A DNA stretch of 64,000 nt, taken from the NCBI GenBank assembly GCA_964620325.1, contig CAZUIM010000004.1, forward strand, positions 1-64,000, written 5' to 3'. This DNA is from CAZMYM01 sp964620325 (lineage in GTDB: Bacteria; Bipolaricaulota; Bipolaricaulia; UBA7950; UBA9294). The position numbers and the translations under genes were made by a program. This document shows positions 34,089 through 42,622 of the stretch, in pieces (the first letter of the stretch is position 1; each line of letters begins with the position of its first letter). The notes under the pieces were generated by a model. That model worked only from the letters and a program-made list of their open reading frames with translations, was not told where the DNA came from and ran no database searches.

Positions 34089-35432
34089 ATGGAACTCCGC
34101 TCCCTCGCGATCGATTGGCCTTTGGACGCAGCGAACCTCCGCCGCGACGAGTTCTTCGGCCGCTCGTCCCTTTCGGCGTTCGACGTCGTCTTCATCGATC
34201 CGGCCGAGATCTCACGCCGCTGGACCGACGAGCTCGCCCCCGGGAGCGACGGAGTGCGACGAACGTATCCCGATCGCGATCGAGGCTTCGGCAAGACGAT
34301 CGGCGCGTGGATGGAGCGGCGCCGAGCCGAAGCGAACGACCTCCTGAAGCGAGGCGGGGGGATCCTCGTCTGTCGGTTGAGGTCGCGAGGAGAGTCGTTC
34401 GAAATCGTCGGTCCGGAAGGTCCGGCGGAAGCGATCGATCGGTACGAATGGCTCCCGTCGATCTCGCTCGTCGATCGCCATCACCAATTCACGTTTCCGA
34501 CCAACGGCCGGTTCGTCGCGCGCCACGGTGAGGACATCGTCCTCGCCGATTCAGGCCACCCGTTCGAGGAGTACCTTCGCCAGTTCTCCGGCCACGTCGT
34601 CTACGACGCCGTCTACCAGGATCTGATGTCGACGCCGATCGACCGGTTCGCGACGATCTTGGCACAAAACCGCGTCGGCGACGTCCTCGCCGTCGCCGTC
34701 CCGTTCGACGAGGGGCGCCTTGTCCTTCTCCCGTCGGTCGAGGGGGTCTCGCCGTCCCGCGAAGCGGCCGTCCTGCTTGAGGCAGCGCGAAATCTCGCCT
34801 TCCGCCCAGCCTACACGGCACCACCCGACTGGCTACCGGGCTATCCGCTCCCCGGGGAGGATGCTCTGGTCGACGAACTCAATTCGGTCACGGAACGGCG
34901 GGACACCCTCGCCAAGAAGGTCGACGAGATCGCCGAGAATCTCGAGGAGAAGACGCGCCCGAAGCGGATTCTCTACACAAAAGGCCGCTTCGCGTTTCTC
35001 CCGGCCGTCACCGAGGCATTCCGCACTCTCGGGTTCGCCGTCGAGGCCGAGGGAGGGATCCTCACGCTCCAAAGCGACGACGGAGACGCCTTCGTCGTCG
35101 CCGAAGCGACAGAAGAAGCGACCGTCGCGATCGCCTCCTATCACCGGCTTCGCGACGCCGTCGATCGAGCGGTGACCGACGGAGACGGCCATCACAAGGG
35201 AATCTTGGTCGTCAGCGGTTCCCGTGAACTCGATCCGAAGCGGCGGCCAACGCAGTTCTCGCAACAGGTTCTGCGTGGCTGTCAAGGTCAAGGATTCTGC
35301 CTCGTGTCGTCGTATCAGCTATTCAAGCTGGTGCAAACGGCGCTCGAAGACCGCGGCAAGAAGGGCCTCGCCGCCATGCGTCGAGCTCTCCTCGAATGCG
35401 ACGGGGAGTTCCGCGACGCGGCCGACTCGTGA
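34089..35432 (+). CDS. Uncharacterised protein with degenerate REase-like C-terminal domain
   Basis: A 447-residue soluble protein that I do not recognise as a named family. Residues 1-265 look alpha/beta (ELRSLAIDWPLDAANLRRDEFFG opening). A short coiled coil (about 268-298: VDELNSVTERRDTLAKKVDEIAENLEEK) leads to a C-terminal domain (ILYTKGRFAFLPAVTEAFRTLGFAVE, then ILTLQSDDGDAFVVAEATEE, later GILVVSGSRELDPKRR). That layout resembles PD-(D/E)xK nuclease-like domains, but the expected E-x-K is E-A-T, so catalysis is doubtful. The GTG of mraY overlaps its stop (GTGA), so it is co-translated with a cell-wall gene. Confidence 0.7.
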   Translation: MELRSLAIDWPLDAANLRRDEFFGRSSLSAFDVVFIDPAEISRRWTDELAPGSDGVRRTYPDRDRGFGKTIGAWMERRRAEANDLLKRGGGILVCRLRSRGESFEIVGPEGPAEAIDRYEWLPSISLVDRHHQFTFPTNGRFVARHGEDIVLADSGHPFEEYLRQFSGHVVYDAVYQDLMSTPIDRFATILAQNRVGDVLAVAVPFDEGRLVLLPSVEGVSPSREAAVLLEAARNLAFRPAYTAPPDWLPGYPLPGEDALVDELNSVTERRDTLAKKVDEIAENLEEKTRPKRILYTKGRFAFLPAVTEAFRTLGFAVEAEGGILTLQSDDGDAFVVAEATEEATVAIASYHRLRDAVDRAVTDGDGHHKGILVVSGSRELDPKRRPTQFSQQVLRGCQGQGFCLVSSYQLFKLVQTALEDRGKKGLAAMRRALLECDGEFRDAADS

Positions 35433-36418
35433 GACCGGCTCTTCTCGTCGGACTCCTCCTCGTTCCGGTGAGCGCACTCGCCTCCGTCGCCTTCGCTCGG
35501 TTCATGCGGACGCGTGCGCTCGGACAGCAGATCCGGATCTTCGGCCCGGTGAGCCATGCCGTGAAGGCGGGGACCCCGACGATGGGCGGCCTCGTCGTCT
35601 TCGCTCTCTGGCTCGCCGGGATCGGAGTCCTGGCGTTCTGGCACCGCCCGGACGACGCAACCGGCTTCGTTCTTGCGACCGCCGCCCTCTGCGCCGGCAT
35701 CGGGGCGGCCGATGACATCATCTCGCTGCGCCGAAAACGCTCGACCGGGCTCTCCGGCCCGGCGAAGCTCGCCCTGACCAGCGTCGCCGCCGGCGTCGTC
35801 TTCATCGCATTTCGGGACGTGCTCCTGGTGCCGGTCCGGATCCCGTTCGCGTCCACCGACCTTCACTTGCCGACAATGGCGACCCTGCTTCTCGTCTGGT
35901 TCGTCCTCCTGTCGACGACGAATGGGATGAACCTGACCGACGGTCTCGACGGTCTCGCCGCCGGTGTCGCGGCGATCGTCCTCGCCGGATTGATCCTCCT
36001 TCGCCCGACAGCGTCCAATCTTGCCCTGATCGTCCCGCTGATCGGCTCGCTCGTGGGGTTCCTCTGGATCAACGTCCACCCGGCCGGCCTGTTCCTCGGC
36101 GATGCCGGGTCGTTCTTCCTCGGCGGCGCCATCGCGTCGATCGCCCTGGTCAACGGCCTCGGTCTCCTCCTACCGATCCTTGCTGGCGTCCTGGTTCTCG
36201 AGGCGGGATCCGTGATCCTGCAGACCGGATCCGTTCGAGCGACCGGCAAGCGGATCTTCCGGATGAGTCCGCTCCACCATCACTTCGAGCACTCGGACGA
36301 TCCGAAGCGCCAGCATCTCCTCCCCGCGTTCCACTGGGACGAGAGCCAGGTGACCGTTCGATTCTGGATCCTCGCGGGCTTCTTCGTCGGGCTCGCCGTC
36401 CTGGCGGACCGCATCTGA
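35429..36418 (+). CDS. mraY: Phospho-N-acetylmuramoyl-pentapeptide transferase
   Basis: A 329-residue polytopic enzyme that makes lipid I for peptidoglycan. Seen: the AVKAGTPTMGG cytoplasmic loop, GAADD (Mg/UDP-sugar binding), NGMNLTDGLDGLA, LFLGDAGS and the MraY-specific MSPLHHHFEH histidine motif. Between that motif and the last helix (TVRFWILAGFFVGLAVLA) there is a slightly extended loop. I chose the GTG at 35429 because it overlaps the preceding stop as GTGA and yields a natural first helix. No other dcw genes are adjacent, so mraY is outside its usual cluster. Confidence 0.94.
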   Translation: MRPALLVGLLLVPVSALASVAFARFMRTRALGQQIRIFGPVSHAVKAGTPTMGGLVVFALWLAGIGVLAFWHRPDDATGFVLATAALCAGIGAADDIISLRRKRSTGLSGPAKLALTSVAAGVVFIAFRDVLLVPVRIPFASTDLHLPTMATLLLVWFVLLSTTNGMNLTDGLDGLAAGVAAIVLAGLILLRPTASNLALIVPLIGSLVGFLWINVHPAGLFLGDAGSFFLGGAIASIALVNGLGLLLPILAGVLVLEAGSVILQTGSVRATGKRIFRMSPLHHHFEHSDDPKRQHLLPAFHWDESQVTVRFWILAGFFVGLAVLADRI

Positions 36419-36485
36419 GGCCGATCAACGGAACCACGAAATGAACGGGGATTGCTGACCGAGGTCTCGAGGAAGCGAGGGAATC

Positions 36486-36571
<86 letters not shown>

Positions 36572-36585
36572 TCGGGATGCGTGGG

Positions 36586-36614
36586 AGTGTAGACAGGGGG
36601 CCACATCCTGTCAA
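36586..36614 (-). promoter_or_regulatory. Promoter of tRNA-Leu
   Basis: On the minus strand TTGACA (36614-36609), 17-bp spacer, TACACT (36591-36586), about 15 bases before the mature tRNA 5' end. Confidence 0.85.
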
Positions 36615-36672
36615 GACGAGCGCACGACAGCGATCGTCCGATCCCTCCACCGAACGACGGCCGGGAAACCGC

Positions 36673-36701
36673 TTGGCGAGGGGTGTGATATTCGTTACAA
36701 T
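36673..36701 (+). promoter_or_regulatory. Promoter of the Crp/Fnr-type gene
   Basis: TTGGCG (36673-36678), 17 bp, TACAAT (36696-36701). It predicts a 5' leader of about 90 bases before the ATG at 36799. Confidence 0.7.
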
Positions 36702-36798
36702 GCTGGACGTGTGACCTCGTGAGTTGGGTGATGAAGGGTACGAGCGGCGGGGGTACAGACTCCGGGCTTCGGAAACGTCCGCCAGAGGGGGTTCAAGC

Positions 36799-37473
36799 AT
36801 GGTCGATCTCAAGGACTTCCGGATCTTCACCGACCTGAAGGAGAAGGAACTGAGCAAGCTCCGGGAGGCAGTCCGCAGAATCAACTACGGTCGAGGCGAG
36901 ATCATCTTTCAGGAGGGAGCTCCTGCCTTCGGCTTCTACCTGATCTTCGAAGGAATGGTGAAACTGGTCAAGCGGAGCATGCGGGCCAAGAGCCAGATTC
37001 TGAAGATCGTCGGGCCGGGCGAGATCCTCGGGGAGACGACGCTATTCGACAAGGGGAGTCACAACGCCTACGCAAAGACGCTCGATGCGGTGACGGTCGG
37101 ATTCATCGAGCGAGGGGATTTCTTCTACTACCTGGAGCGACACCCGAAGACCGTCTTCCGGCTGTACGAGAAGCTCTCGGAGGAGCTGAAGGCCTTTCAG
37201 AACAAGCTTGCCGAGCGTTCGTATTCCTCCAGCAAAGAGCGTCTGGCCCGCCTGATCCTACACCTCGGCAAGAGCGGCGTCGAGCTGTCCCGCGCCGAAC
37301 TCGCCGAAATGGCCGGCGTGTCCTCCAAGACTGCGATCCGGACGCTGAGCGAACTCGAGGGCCGCGGGATCATCGCAATCGAAAGCCGCCGAATCAAGAT
37401 CCTGCGAGAGGAGTACCTCCAGAAGATCGTTGAGCCGTTCTCCTCCAATCTGAACCTCAACTTGATCATCTAG
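36799..37473 (+). CDS. Crp/Fnr-family transcription regulator
   Basis: A 224-residue regulator. The cyclic-nucleotide-binding-like beta roll occupies about residues 8-125 (IIFQEGAPAFGFYLIFEGMVKLVKRS; GPGEILGETTLFD). A dimer helix follows, then a winged helix (RLARLILHLGKSG; LSRAELAEMAGVSSKTAIRTLSELEGRGII). The FNR-type N-terminal cysteines are absent, so an iron-sulfur oxygen sensor is not indicated. The effector is unknown. ATG 36799 follows AGAGGGG. It is just upstream of a histidine kinase/response regulator pair and may act in the same network. Confidence 0.92.
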   Translation: MVDLKDFRIFTDLKEKELSKLREAVRRINYGRGEIIFQEGAPAFGFYLIFEGMVKLVKRSMRAKSQILKIVGPGEILGETTLFDKGSHNAYAKTLDAVTVGFIERGDFFYYLERHPKTVFRLYEKLSEELKAFQNKLAERSYSSSKERLARLILHLGKSGVELSRAELAEMAGVSSKTAIRTLSELEGRGIIAIESRRIKILREEYLQKIVEPFSSNLNLNLII

Positions 37474-37494
37474 GGCACCAGAAGAACGTCCTCT

Positions 37495-39435
37495 TTGCGG
37501 GTGACGGTTGTCCTTCGTCAACGTCGTGACCGTACTTACGTTCTCTACGGGCATCTGTCTACACGCACCCCTCGTGGCGACAAGGATGGGCAACCATTGG
37601 CAGGCGGACTGAACCCAACGGAGCGGACGATCATCGTCGGCGTCTCTTTCATCGTCGCCGTCGTGGTCAGCATCGTGTTGCACGGAACCGGGGTCTCGCT
37701 CGTCCCGGTCGTCGCGATCACGTTCGCCGTCCCGTTGATCCTCGGTACGACCGGCTTGCGGCTGCGCAGCGCCCTGATCCTGTCGACGGGGATCGCCGCC
37801 TCCGGCGTCGCTCTCCTCGCCTTCTCGCGGGCCTCGTCGTGGGAGGGACTCGCGCTGTTGTTCATCGGCTACGTTGCGATCGGCGGAAGCCTCGGCTTCG
37901 CGAACGAGCAGCGCGCTCACCGACGGAGTCGTTGGCGGCGACCGAAATCGCTGCAGGACCACTGCGATGAAGAGATCTTCGATCCGGCGCTGAACATCCT
38001 CCATTTCATCGACCGGGAGGGGAGCGTTCTCCAGCGAAACGAGGCCTCGCGCGCGGCGCTCGGGTTCACCACCAAGCGCTCGCTACAACTTGGGGAGTAC
38101 GTTCATCCGGACGACGTCGACCGAATGAAGACGGAGTTGATCCGCCTGTTCGAGCGGGGGGAGATCCGCGGCATCAAGGTCCGCTTCGTCTCTCAGAACC
38201 GGCGGGCATTCCCGATCGAGTTGCGCGGAACCAAGATCACGGAGCGGCTGGCGATTCTCGAGGCTTCCGAGAAGAGCAAGGAGGCCGAGCTCGAACGGCG
38301 TCTGATGGAGACGGAGGCGCGCTATCGCATCCTGATCGAGAAGGCGATCGATACGCTCGACTCGGGGATCATCATCACCGACCAACGGGGAGAGGTTCTG
38401 TGGGCGAATGCCACCGTCGGAAGGTTCTTCGGGATCGACCGCGACCGCCTGATCGGCGTCGACGCCCGGAGGGCACGCTCCCGCTACGTCGGGGCCTTCG
38501 AGGACGCGCAGTCGGTGGCTCGCGTGATGGAAGAGGCGATTGAGAAGAGGGAGCGGATCGATTCGATGACGTGTCGCGTTCGCCCGACGCTCGGACGCGA
38601 GGAACGCGTCCTCGAGTACCGGTCGATCCCGATCGAAGCGGAGCAGCACCGGAGCGGCCGAATCGATCACTTCATCGACGTGACGGAGCTGAAACGCCTC
38701 GAAGAGAGCCTCCGTGAGCAGTCACGCAATCTGGAGCTGTCGAACGAGAAGCTCGAGGAGTTCTCGCACGTCGTCTCCCACGATCTGAAGGAACCGTTGC
38801 GAACGATCGAGACGTTCAGCGGATTCCTGTTGGAGGACTACCCGGACCGCCTCGACGAAGAGGGGGTCGACTACCTGAACACCCTCAGGCGAACCTCCTC
38901 GAGAATGCGCCAGTTGATCAACGATCTCTTGTCGCTCGCCCGTGTCTCCATCGACGTTACGGCGTTCGAACGGATCAGCACCCAACGCCTATTGGAGGAG
39001 ATCCAGGAGGATCTCGACGCGCGTCTTCGTGGCGTGAATCTTCAGGTTGCGGAGGATCTTCCGTCCGTCCGTGGGAGCCGCGTGCGGATCAGCGAGCTGT
39101 TCAGCAACCTGATCGTCAACGCGATCAAGTACAACGACAAGGCTCTCCCGATGGTTCGCGTCGCTTGGGCCGAAGACGGACGTGGCGACATGGTCAAGTT
39201 CTCGATCGAGGACAACGGAATCGGCATCGAATCTCGATATCAGGAGCGAATCTTCGGCATCTTCGAGAAGCTCAACCCGAGAGAGGACTACGAAGGGACC
39301 GGGGCCGGACTCGCGATCTGCAAGCGGATCGTCGAGGAGCACGGCGGGCGGATCTGGGTGCAGTCGGAGGTTGGCAAGGGAAGTACGTTCTACTTTACCA
39401 TTCCTAGAGCAAGAGAGGTGGAATCGAATGCGTAG
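37495..39435 (+). CDS. PAS-domain membrane histidine kinase
   Basis: A kinase of about 646 residues. Three or so N-terminal membrane helices (about 45-135) precede two PAS domains (about 155-250 with ILHFIDREGSVLQRNEAS; about 285-400 with SGIIITDQRGEVLWANATVGRFFGI). A coiled coil and the HisKA domain follow, with His429 in EFSHVVSHDLKEPLRTIETFSGFL, then the ATPase (NLIVNAIKYND, DNGIGI, GTGAGLAICKRIVEEHGG). The VSHDLKEPLR subtype is that of kinases paired with Rcp1-like single-domain regulators, and such a gene overlaps its 3' end. The TTG start at 37495 is uncertain; starts up to about residue 30 would not change the domains. Confidence 0.88.
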   Translation: MRVTVVLRQRRDRTYVLYGHLSTRTPRGDKDGQPLAGGLNPTERTIIVGVSFIVAVVVSIVLHGTGVSLVPVVAITFAVPLILGTTGLRLRSALILSTGIAASGVALLAFSRASSWEGLALLFIGYVAIGGSLGFANEQRAHRRSRWRRPKSLQDHCDEEIFDPALNILHFIDREGSVLQRNEASRAALGFTTKRSLQLGEYVHPDDVDRMKTELIRLFERGEIRGIKVRFVSQNRRAFPIELRGTKITERLAILEASEKSKEAELERRLMETEARYRILIEKAIDTLDSGIIITDQRGEVLWANATVGRFFGIDRDRLIGVDARRARSRYVGAFEDAQSVARVMEEAIEKRERIDSMTCRVRPTLGREERVLEYRSIPIEAEQHRSGRIDHFIDVTELKRLEESLREQSRNLELSNEKLEEFSHVVSHDLKEPLRTIETFSGFLLEDYPDRLDEEGVDYLNTLRRTSSRMRQLINDLLSLARVSIDVTAFERISTQRLLEEIQEDLDARLRGVNLQVAEDLPSVRGSRVRISELFSNLIVNAIKYNDKALPMVRVAWAEDGRGDMVKFSIEDNGIGIESRYQERIFGIFEKLNPREDYEGTGAGLAICKRIVEEHGGRIWVQSEVGKGSTFYFTIPRAREVESNA

Positions 39436-39862
39436 CCTGGAGAAGATGAAAGTCCTCGTCGTCGAGGACAACCCGAACGACGTCACGATCATCAAGCGCG
39501 CCATGCGCAAGAGCGACGTGAAGTGCGAATTGCACTTCGCCCGCGATGGTGAAGAGGCGCTCGACGCGCTCTATCAGAAGGACGAGTTCGCCGACACCCC
39601 CCGGCCGGACCTGATCCTATTGGACATCAACTTGCCGAAGATCAACGGGCTCGAGGTTCTCGCGAAGATCAAAGAGGACGAACGCCTCCGCCGGATCCCG
39701 GTCATCGTTCTCACGATCTCCGAACGGGAGGAGGACATGGTCAAGGCCTACGACAGCGGCGCAGCAAGTTACATGACCAAGCCGGTCGATTCGAAGGACT
39801 TCGAACGGCTGATCCAGACAGTCCAAGACTACTGGAAGATCGCTCAGATCGCTCCTGAGTAG
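39428..39862 (+). CDS. Single-domain response regulator (Rcp1-like)
   Basis: A 144-residue receiver domain without an output domain. The acidic pocket is in VVEDNPND (13-18), the phosphorylation site is Asp66 in LLDINLPKINGLEVL, and the conserved lysine is in SYMTKPVDSKDF. The EDNPNDVTIIKRAMRKSD opening is typical of Rcp1-type partners of PAS or phytochrome kinases. It overlaps the kinase gene by 8 bases. It probably signals by protein contact rather than DNA binding. Confidence 0.93.
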   Translation: MRSLEKMKVLVVEDNPNDVTIIKRAMRKSDVKCELHFARDGEEALDALYQKDEFADTPRPDLILLDINLPKINGLEVLAKIKEDERLRRIPVIVLTISEREEDMVKAYDSGAASYMTKPVDSKDFERLIQTVQDYWKIAQIAPE

Positions 39863-39878
39863 TCAAGATCACCAAAAA

Positions 39879-40265
39879 GGCGCCGGCGCGGGGACACACG
39901 TCCCCGACGGACAGGATTCGTCGGACCTCTCGGCGAGTCGAACGCCCCGCCCGGCCGTCGCATGTGCACAGGTCGCCCCCTCGCGACCGAGGTACGCTCA
40001 CCCCGAGCTTGCCGACAAGAGCTCGCGAGGTGAGCGCTGCGGGAGAGGGGCGATCGACTGGAACTCTCCGCAAATGCGGAACGACTCCAGCGTACCTCCT
40101 TACCGACTCGACCGCGAACGAGAGCGCGGTCTCCCTCGAACGCAAGCGCCGGGGCAGCTCGTGGCCGGAGGCGACCGCCGGAGACAAGCGGAAACGAGAG
40201 ATTCGGTGGGACAGCCAACGGTCCTTACCCCGGGAAGGCGGACGCGGCAGCAGGTCCGCCTTCCC
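39879..40265 (-). ncRNA. Candidate structured non-coding RNA region
   Basis: This convergent intergenic segment has no plausible gene but unusually dense complementarity. Perfect stems: 39890-39895 with 39900-39905; 39904-39909 with 39919-39924; 39989-39997 with 40090-40098 (nine bp, enclosing two further hairpins); 40005-40009 with 40020-40024; 40058-40062 with 40086-40090 containing 40067-40071 with 40076-40080; 40110-40115 with 40126-40131; 40232-40243 with 40254-40265 (twelve bp). The minus strand ends in a GC palindrome followed by TTTTT (39878-39874), so minus orientation is favoured. I checked for RNase P, tmRNA and SRP core motifs and did not find them. Family and expression are unknown. 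Confidence 0.4.
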
Positions 40266-40307
40266 ACCCCCGCACTTCGTTCCCATTCAAGTCCAGCCGA
40301 GACCCGA

Positions 40308-41102
40308 TCAGTCCGAAGCCTCAGAATCAGAAGCAAAGTGTCGCCAGATCACCGCAGCGAGGGCGCGGGCCCGTTCCGATTCCACTCGCACCAAGTCGCG
40401 TCCAGACAGGTCGATCAGCTCGGCCATCGCTTCGGCGACCTCGTTCGGAACCGGAAAGGGCGGCTGGGTCGCGTCGTCGGAACCGTAGAAGATGTCGCTC
40501 AGATCATCGCCGACGCGATCTATGCTCGAACGCGTCAACAGCGCACGCGACGAGAATGCGACGGAGAACACCCATCGGCTCTCGTCCCCGTCGATCGAAT
40601 CGAACACTTCCGTGAAGGCTTCCTCCATTCGCTCGGAGAGCGCGTAGATCTCGGAAAAGAGTTTCGCCTCGCTCGCCTGATCCAGAATCGCCGGATCCGA
40701 TCCCGATCGAGCGATTTCCCGAAGCGTTCCTCCGAATGACGCACAGAACGCGTCCGCCTCGATCCGCAGTCGAACGAGCGTCTCCGATAGTCCGTTCGCC
40801 GTCACCTGCTCTCGGCTCACCAGGCTCCCGTGAAACGAGGCCAGTTCGATCGAGAACGTCTCGCAGGCCGACTCGAGGCCGGGCGGGATCGCCACCGGCG
40901 TCCCCTCGAACAGATGCGCCGCGTACGATTCGTGAACGGCGAGAATCGGGGCGAAGGAGGCATAGACCTCTGCGAACTCCGACCCGATACGGCCTTCCGG
41001 AAATGCTGCGAACGCCTGGATCTCGTGCGAACGTCGCTCGATCAGCGAGAACAGCGCCGCTCCGACGAGGACCAGAAGGACGGGAAAGACCGCTCTTGCC
41101 AT
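40308..41102 (-). CDS. Single-pass membrane protein of unknown function
   Basis: A 264-residue protein with one N-terminal hydrophobic segment (AVFPVLLVLVGAALFSLI) and an otherwise helical, soluble domain (SEFAEVYASFAPILAVHESYAAHLFEG; EAKLFSEIYALSERMEEAFTEVF). I do not recognise the family. The long amphipathic helices could form a four-helix bundle like a sensor domain, but there is no kinase, HAMP or methyl-accepting region. ATG 41102 is the first in-frame methionine before the hydrophobic segment. It faces the kinase/response regulator pair across the structured intergenic region. Confidence 0.65.
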   Translation of the reverse strand: MARAVFPVLLVLVGAALFSLIERRSHEIQAFAAFPEGRIGSEFAEVYASFAPILAVHESYAAHLFEGTPVAIPPGLESACETFSIELASFHGSLVSREQVTANGLSETLVRLRIEADAFCASFGGTLREIARSGSDPAILDQASEAKLFSEIYALSERMEEAFTEVFDSIDGDESRWVFSVAFSSRALLTRSSIDRVGDDLSDIFYGSDDATQPPFPVPNEVAEAMAELIDLSGRDLVRVESERARALAAVIWRHFASDSEASD

Positions 41103-41280
41103 GTGCCGATGATATCCGCGAACGTGGAGTCCACACGCTCCGTGACCCGGACGCTCCTGTCGGGGTGTTTGGCCGTCTGACAGATTCGACGGATGCGCCG
41201 ATCGGAAGGCACTCGCCGGAATAACCTTCTCTAGGCTGTTTTCGAAAGCACTCGCAGATCCGTGAAGCAGTGGCGCCGTG

Positions 41281-41309
41281 TTGCCAACGGCGGCGCGGCT
41301 GACTAGAAT
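41281..41309 (+). promoter_or_regulatory. Promoter of the nucleoside ABC operon
   Basis: TTGCCA (41281-41286), 17 bp, TAGAAT (41304-41309). The leader that follows can fold: TGACGC (41310-41315) with GCGTCA (41352-41357), enclosing CACCGG/CCGGTG. Confidence 0.75.
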
Positions 41310-41375
41310 GTGACGCAGAGTACTGGGCACCGGTCTTCCGGTGAGAGAGGCGCGTCATCTATCAAGGAGGTGCCG

Positions 41376-42524
41376 TTGAAAAGGCTGCTTGTGCTTGCGC
41401 TGATGCTCGTCCTGGGTCTTTCCCTGGTCGGCATGGCAGCTGGAAAGGTCGCCGTCGTTCTCGACGTCGGCGGACGTGGGGATCTGTCGTTCAACGATAT
41501 GGGATTCCAGGGGACCGACCAGGCCGCAGTCGACTTCGGCCTGGAGATGGTCGAAGTGCAGAGCGCGTCCGCAGCGGACTACAGTCCGAATCTGCGGAAC
41601 CTGGCGCGAACGGGCGAGTACGAACTGATCATCGGGGTCGGTTTCCTGTTCACCGACGCGATGGGCGAAGTGGCGGCGGAGTTCCCGAACCAGAAGTTCG
41701 CCATCATCGACTCGGTCGTCGATGCCGACAACGTGATGTCGATCGTCTTCCGTGAGAACGAAATGTCGGCGCTGATCGGCGCCCTCGGCGCCCTCGCCGC
41801 ACACGAGCATGGATACGACGCGTTCGGCGTCGTCCTCGGAATCGAGATTCCGGTTCTCTACCACTTCGAAGCCGGCGTTCGATATGGGATGGATTGGGCG
41901 AACGAACAGGTCGGCGGCGACGTCGATCTCCTCTACACCTACACGGGCACGTTCTCCGACATCGCGCTTGGGAAGGCCGCATCTGAAGCGATGCTCGGGC
42001 AAGGCGCGGTCGGAATCTACAACGTCGCCGGCCCGCTCGGGCTCGGTGACCTCGAGGCGGTCACGGAGGCGCACGACAATGCCGGCACCACGTACGGTCC
42101 GCCGTACTTCTTCGGTGTCGACGCCAATCAGGACTACCTCGGAAACGGCCTACACGGACTCGCCAGCGGAATGAAGCGCGTCGACCACGCGACCTACTTC
42201 GCCATCGAATCGGTGGTCGACGGGACGTTCGAAGGCGGCATCACAAGCCTCGGACTGACCGAAGGCGGCGTCGGCATCAGCGATCTCGATACGCTGATCG
42301 ACTTCATCGACTTCGGCGTTCTCGGCGGCGCGATCTCGAGCGACGATTTCTACACGATTGTCGGCAACTGGGCGCTCAACCGCGCGACCGTTTCAGCCGG
42401 CTCCTGGGCGCTGATCGACGAGCTCGAGGCCGCCATTCTCGACGGATCGATCGTCGTTCCGACAGCGGACACGCTCGACCAGATGCGGGCGATCCGGAAC
42501 GACTATCCGCTCGGCTCTCAGTAG
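41376..42524 (+). CDS. BMP-family nucleoside-binding protein of ABC importer
   Basis: A 382-residue exported binding protein. The TTG at 41376 is chosen because AAGGAGG lies 5 bases upstream and a signal peptide follows immediately (KRLLVLALMLVLGLSLVGMAAG). BMP-family motifs: VAVVLDVGGRGDLSFNDMGFQG, NLARTGEYELIIGVGFLFTDAM, IDSVVDADNVMSIVFRENEMSALIGALGA, and FFGVDANQDYLG. These proteins (PnrA/BmpA type) bind purine or pyrimidine nucleosides. No lipobox cysteine is seen, unlike many homologues. It is followed by a hairpin and then the ATPase and two permeases. Nucleoside phosphorylase and cytidine deaminase lie 9-11 kb downstream. Confidence 0.92.
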   Translation: MKRLLVLALMLVLGLSLVGMAAGKVAVVLDVGGRGDLSFNDMGFQGTDQAAVDFGLEMVEVQSASAADYSPNLRNLARTGEYELIIGVGFLFTDAMGEVAAEFPNQKFAIIDSVVDADNVMSIVFRENEMSALIGALGALAAHEHGYDAFGVVLGIEIPVLYHFEAGVRYGMDWANEQVGGDVDLLYTYTGTFSDIALGKAASEAMLGQGAVGIYNVAGPLGLGDLEAVTEAHDNAGTTYGPPYFFGVDANQDYLGNGLHGLASGMKRVDHATYFAIESVVDGTFEGGITSLGLTEGGVGISDLDTLIDFIDFGVLGGAISSDDFYTIVGNWALNRATVSAGSWALIDELEAAILDGSIVVPTADTLDQMRAIRNDYPLGSQ

Positions 42525-42551
42525 GGGATCCGGCAAGACAGGAACCATATC

Positions 42552-42579
42552 GGGAGAGAGGACCTCGCTCCTCTCTCCC
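42552..42579 (+). terminator. Intra-operon hairpin after the BMP binding protein
   Basis: Eleven-bp perfect stem GGGAGAGAGGA / TCCTCTCTCCC, 6-nt loop, followed by TCTTCTCT. Partial termination here would raise binding protein over the membrane complex; it may also protect the upstream mRNA. Confidence 0.75.
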
Positions 42580-42622
42580 TCTTCTCTGAGTGCCGCCGGC
42601 CGCTTCGACCGAGGAGAGAGCG

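Noticed and set aside
39863..40307. RNase P RNA, tmRNA or SRP RNA
   Set aside because: I searched both strands for the invariant cores and did not find them. GGATTCGTCGG near 39914 resembles the tmRNA GGATTCGACGG but there is no tag ORF and no CCA-ending tRNA-like half.
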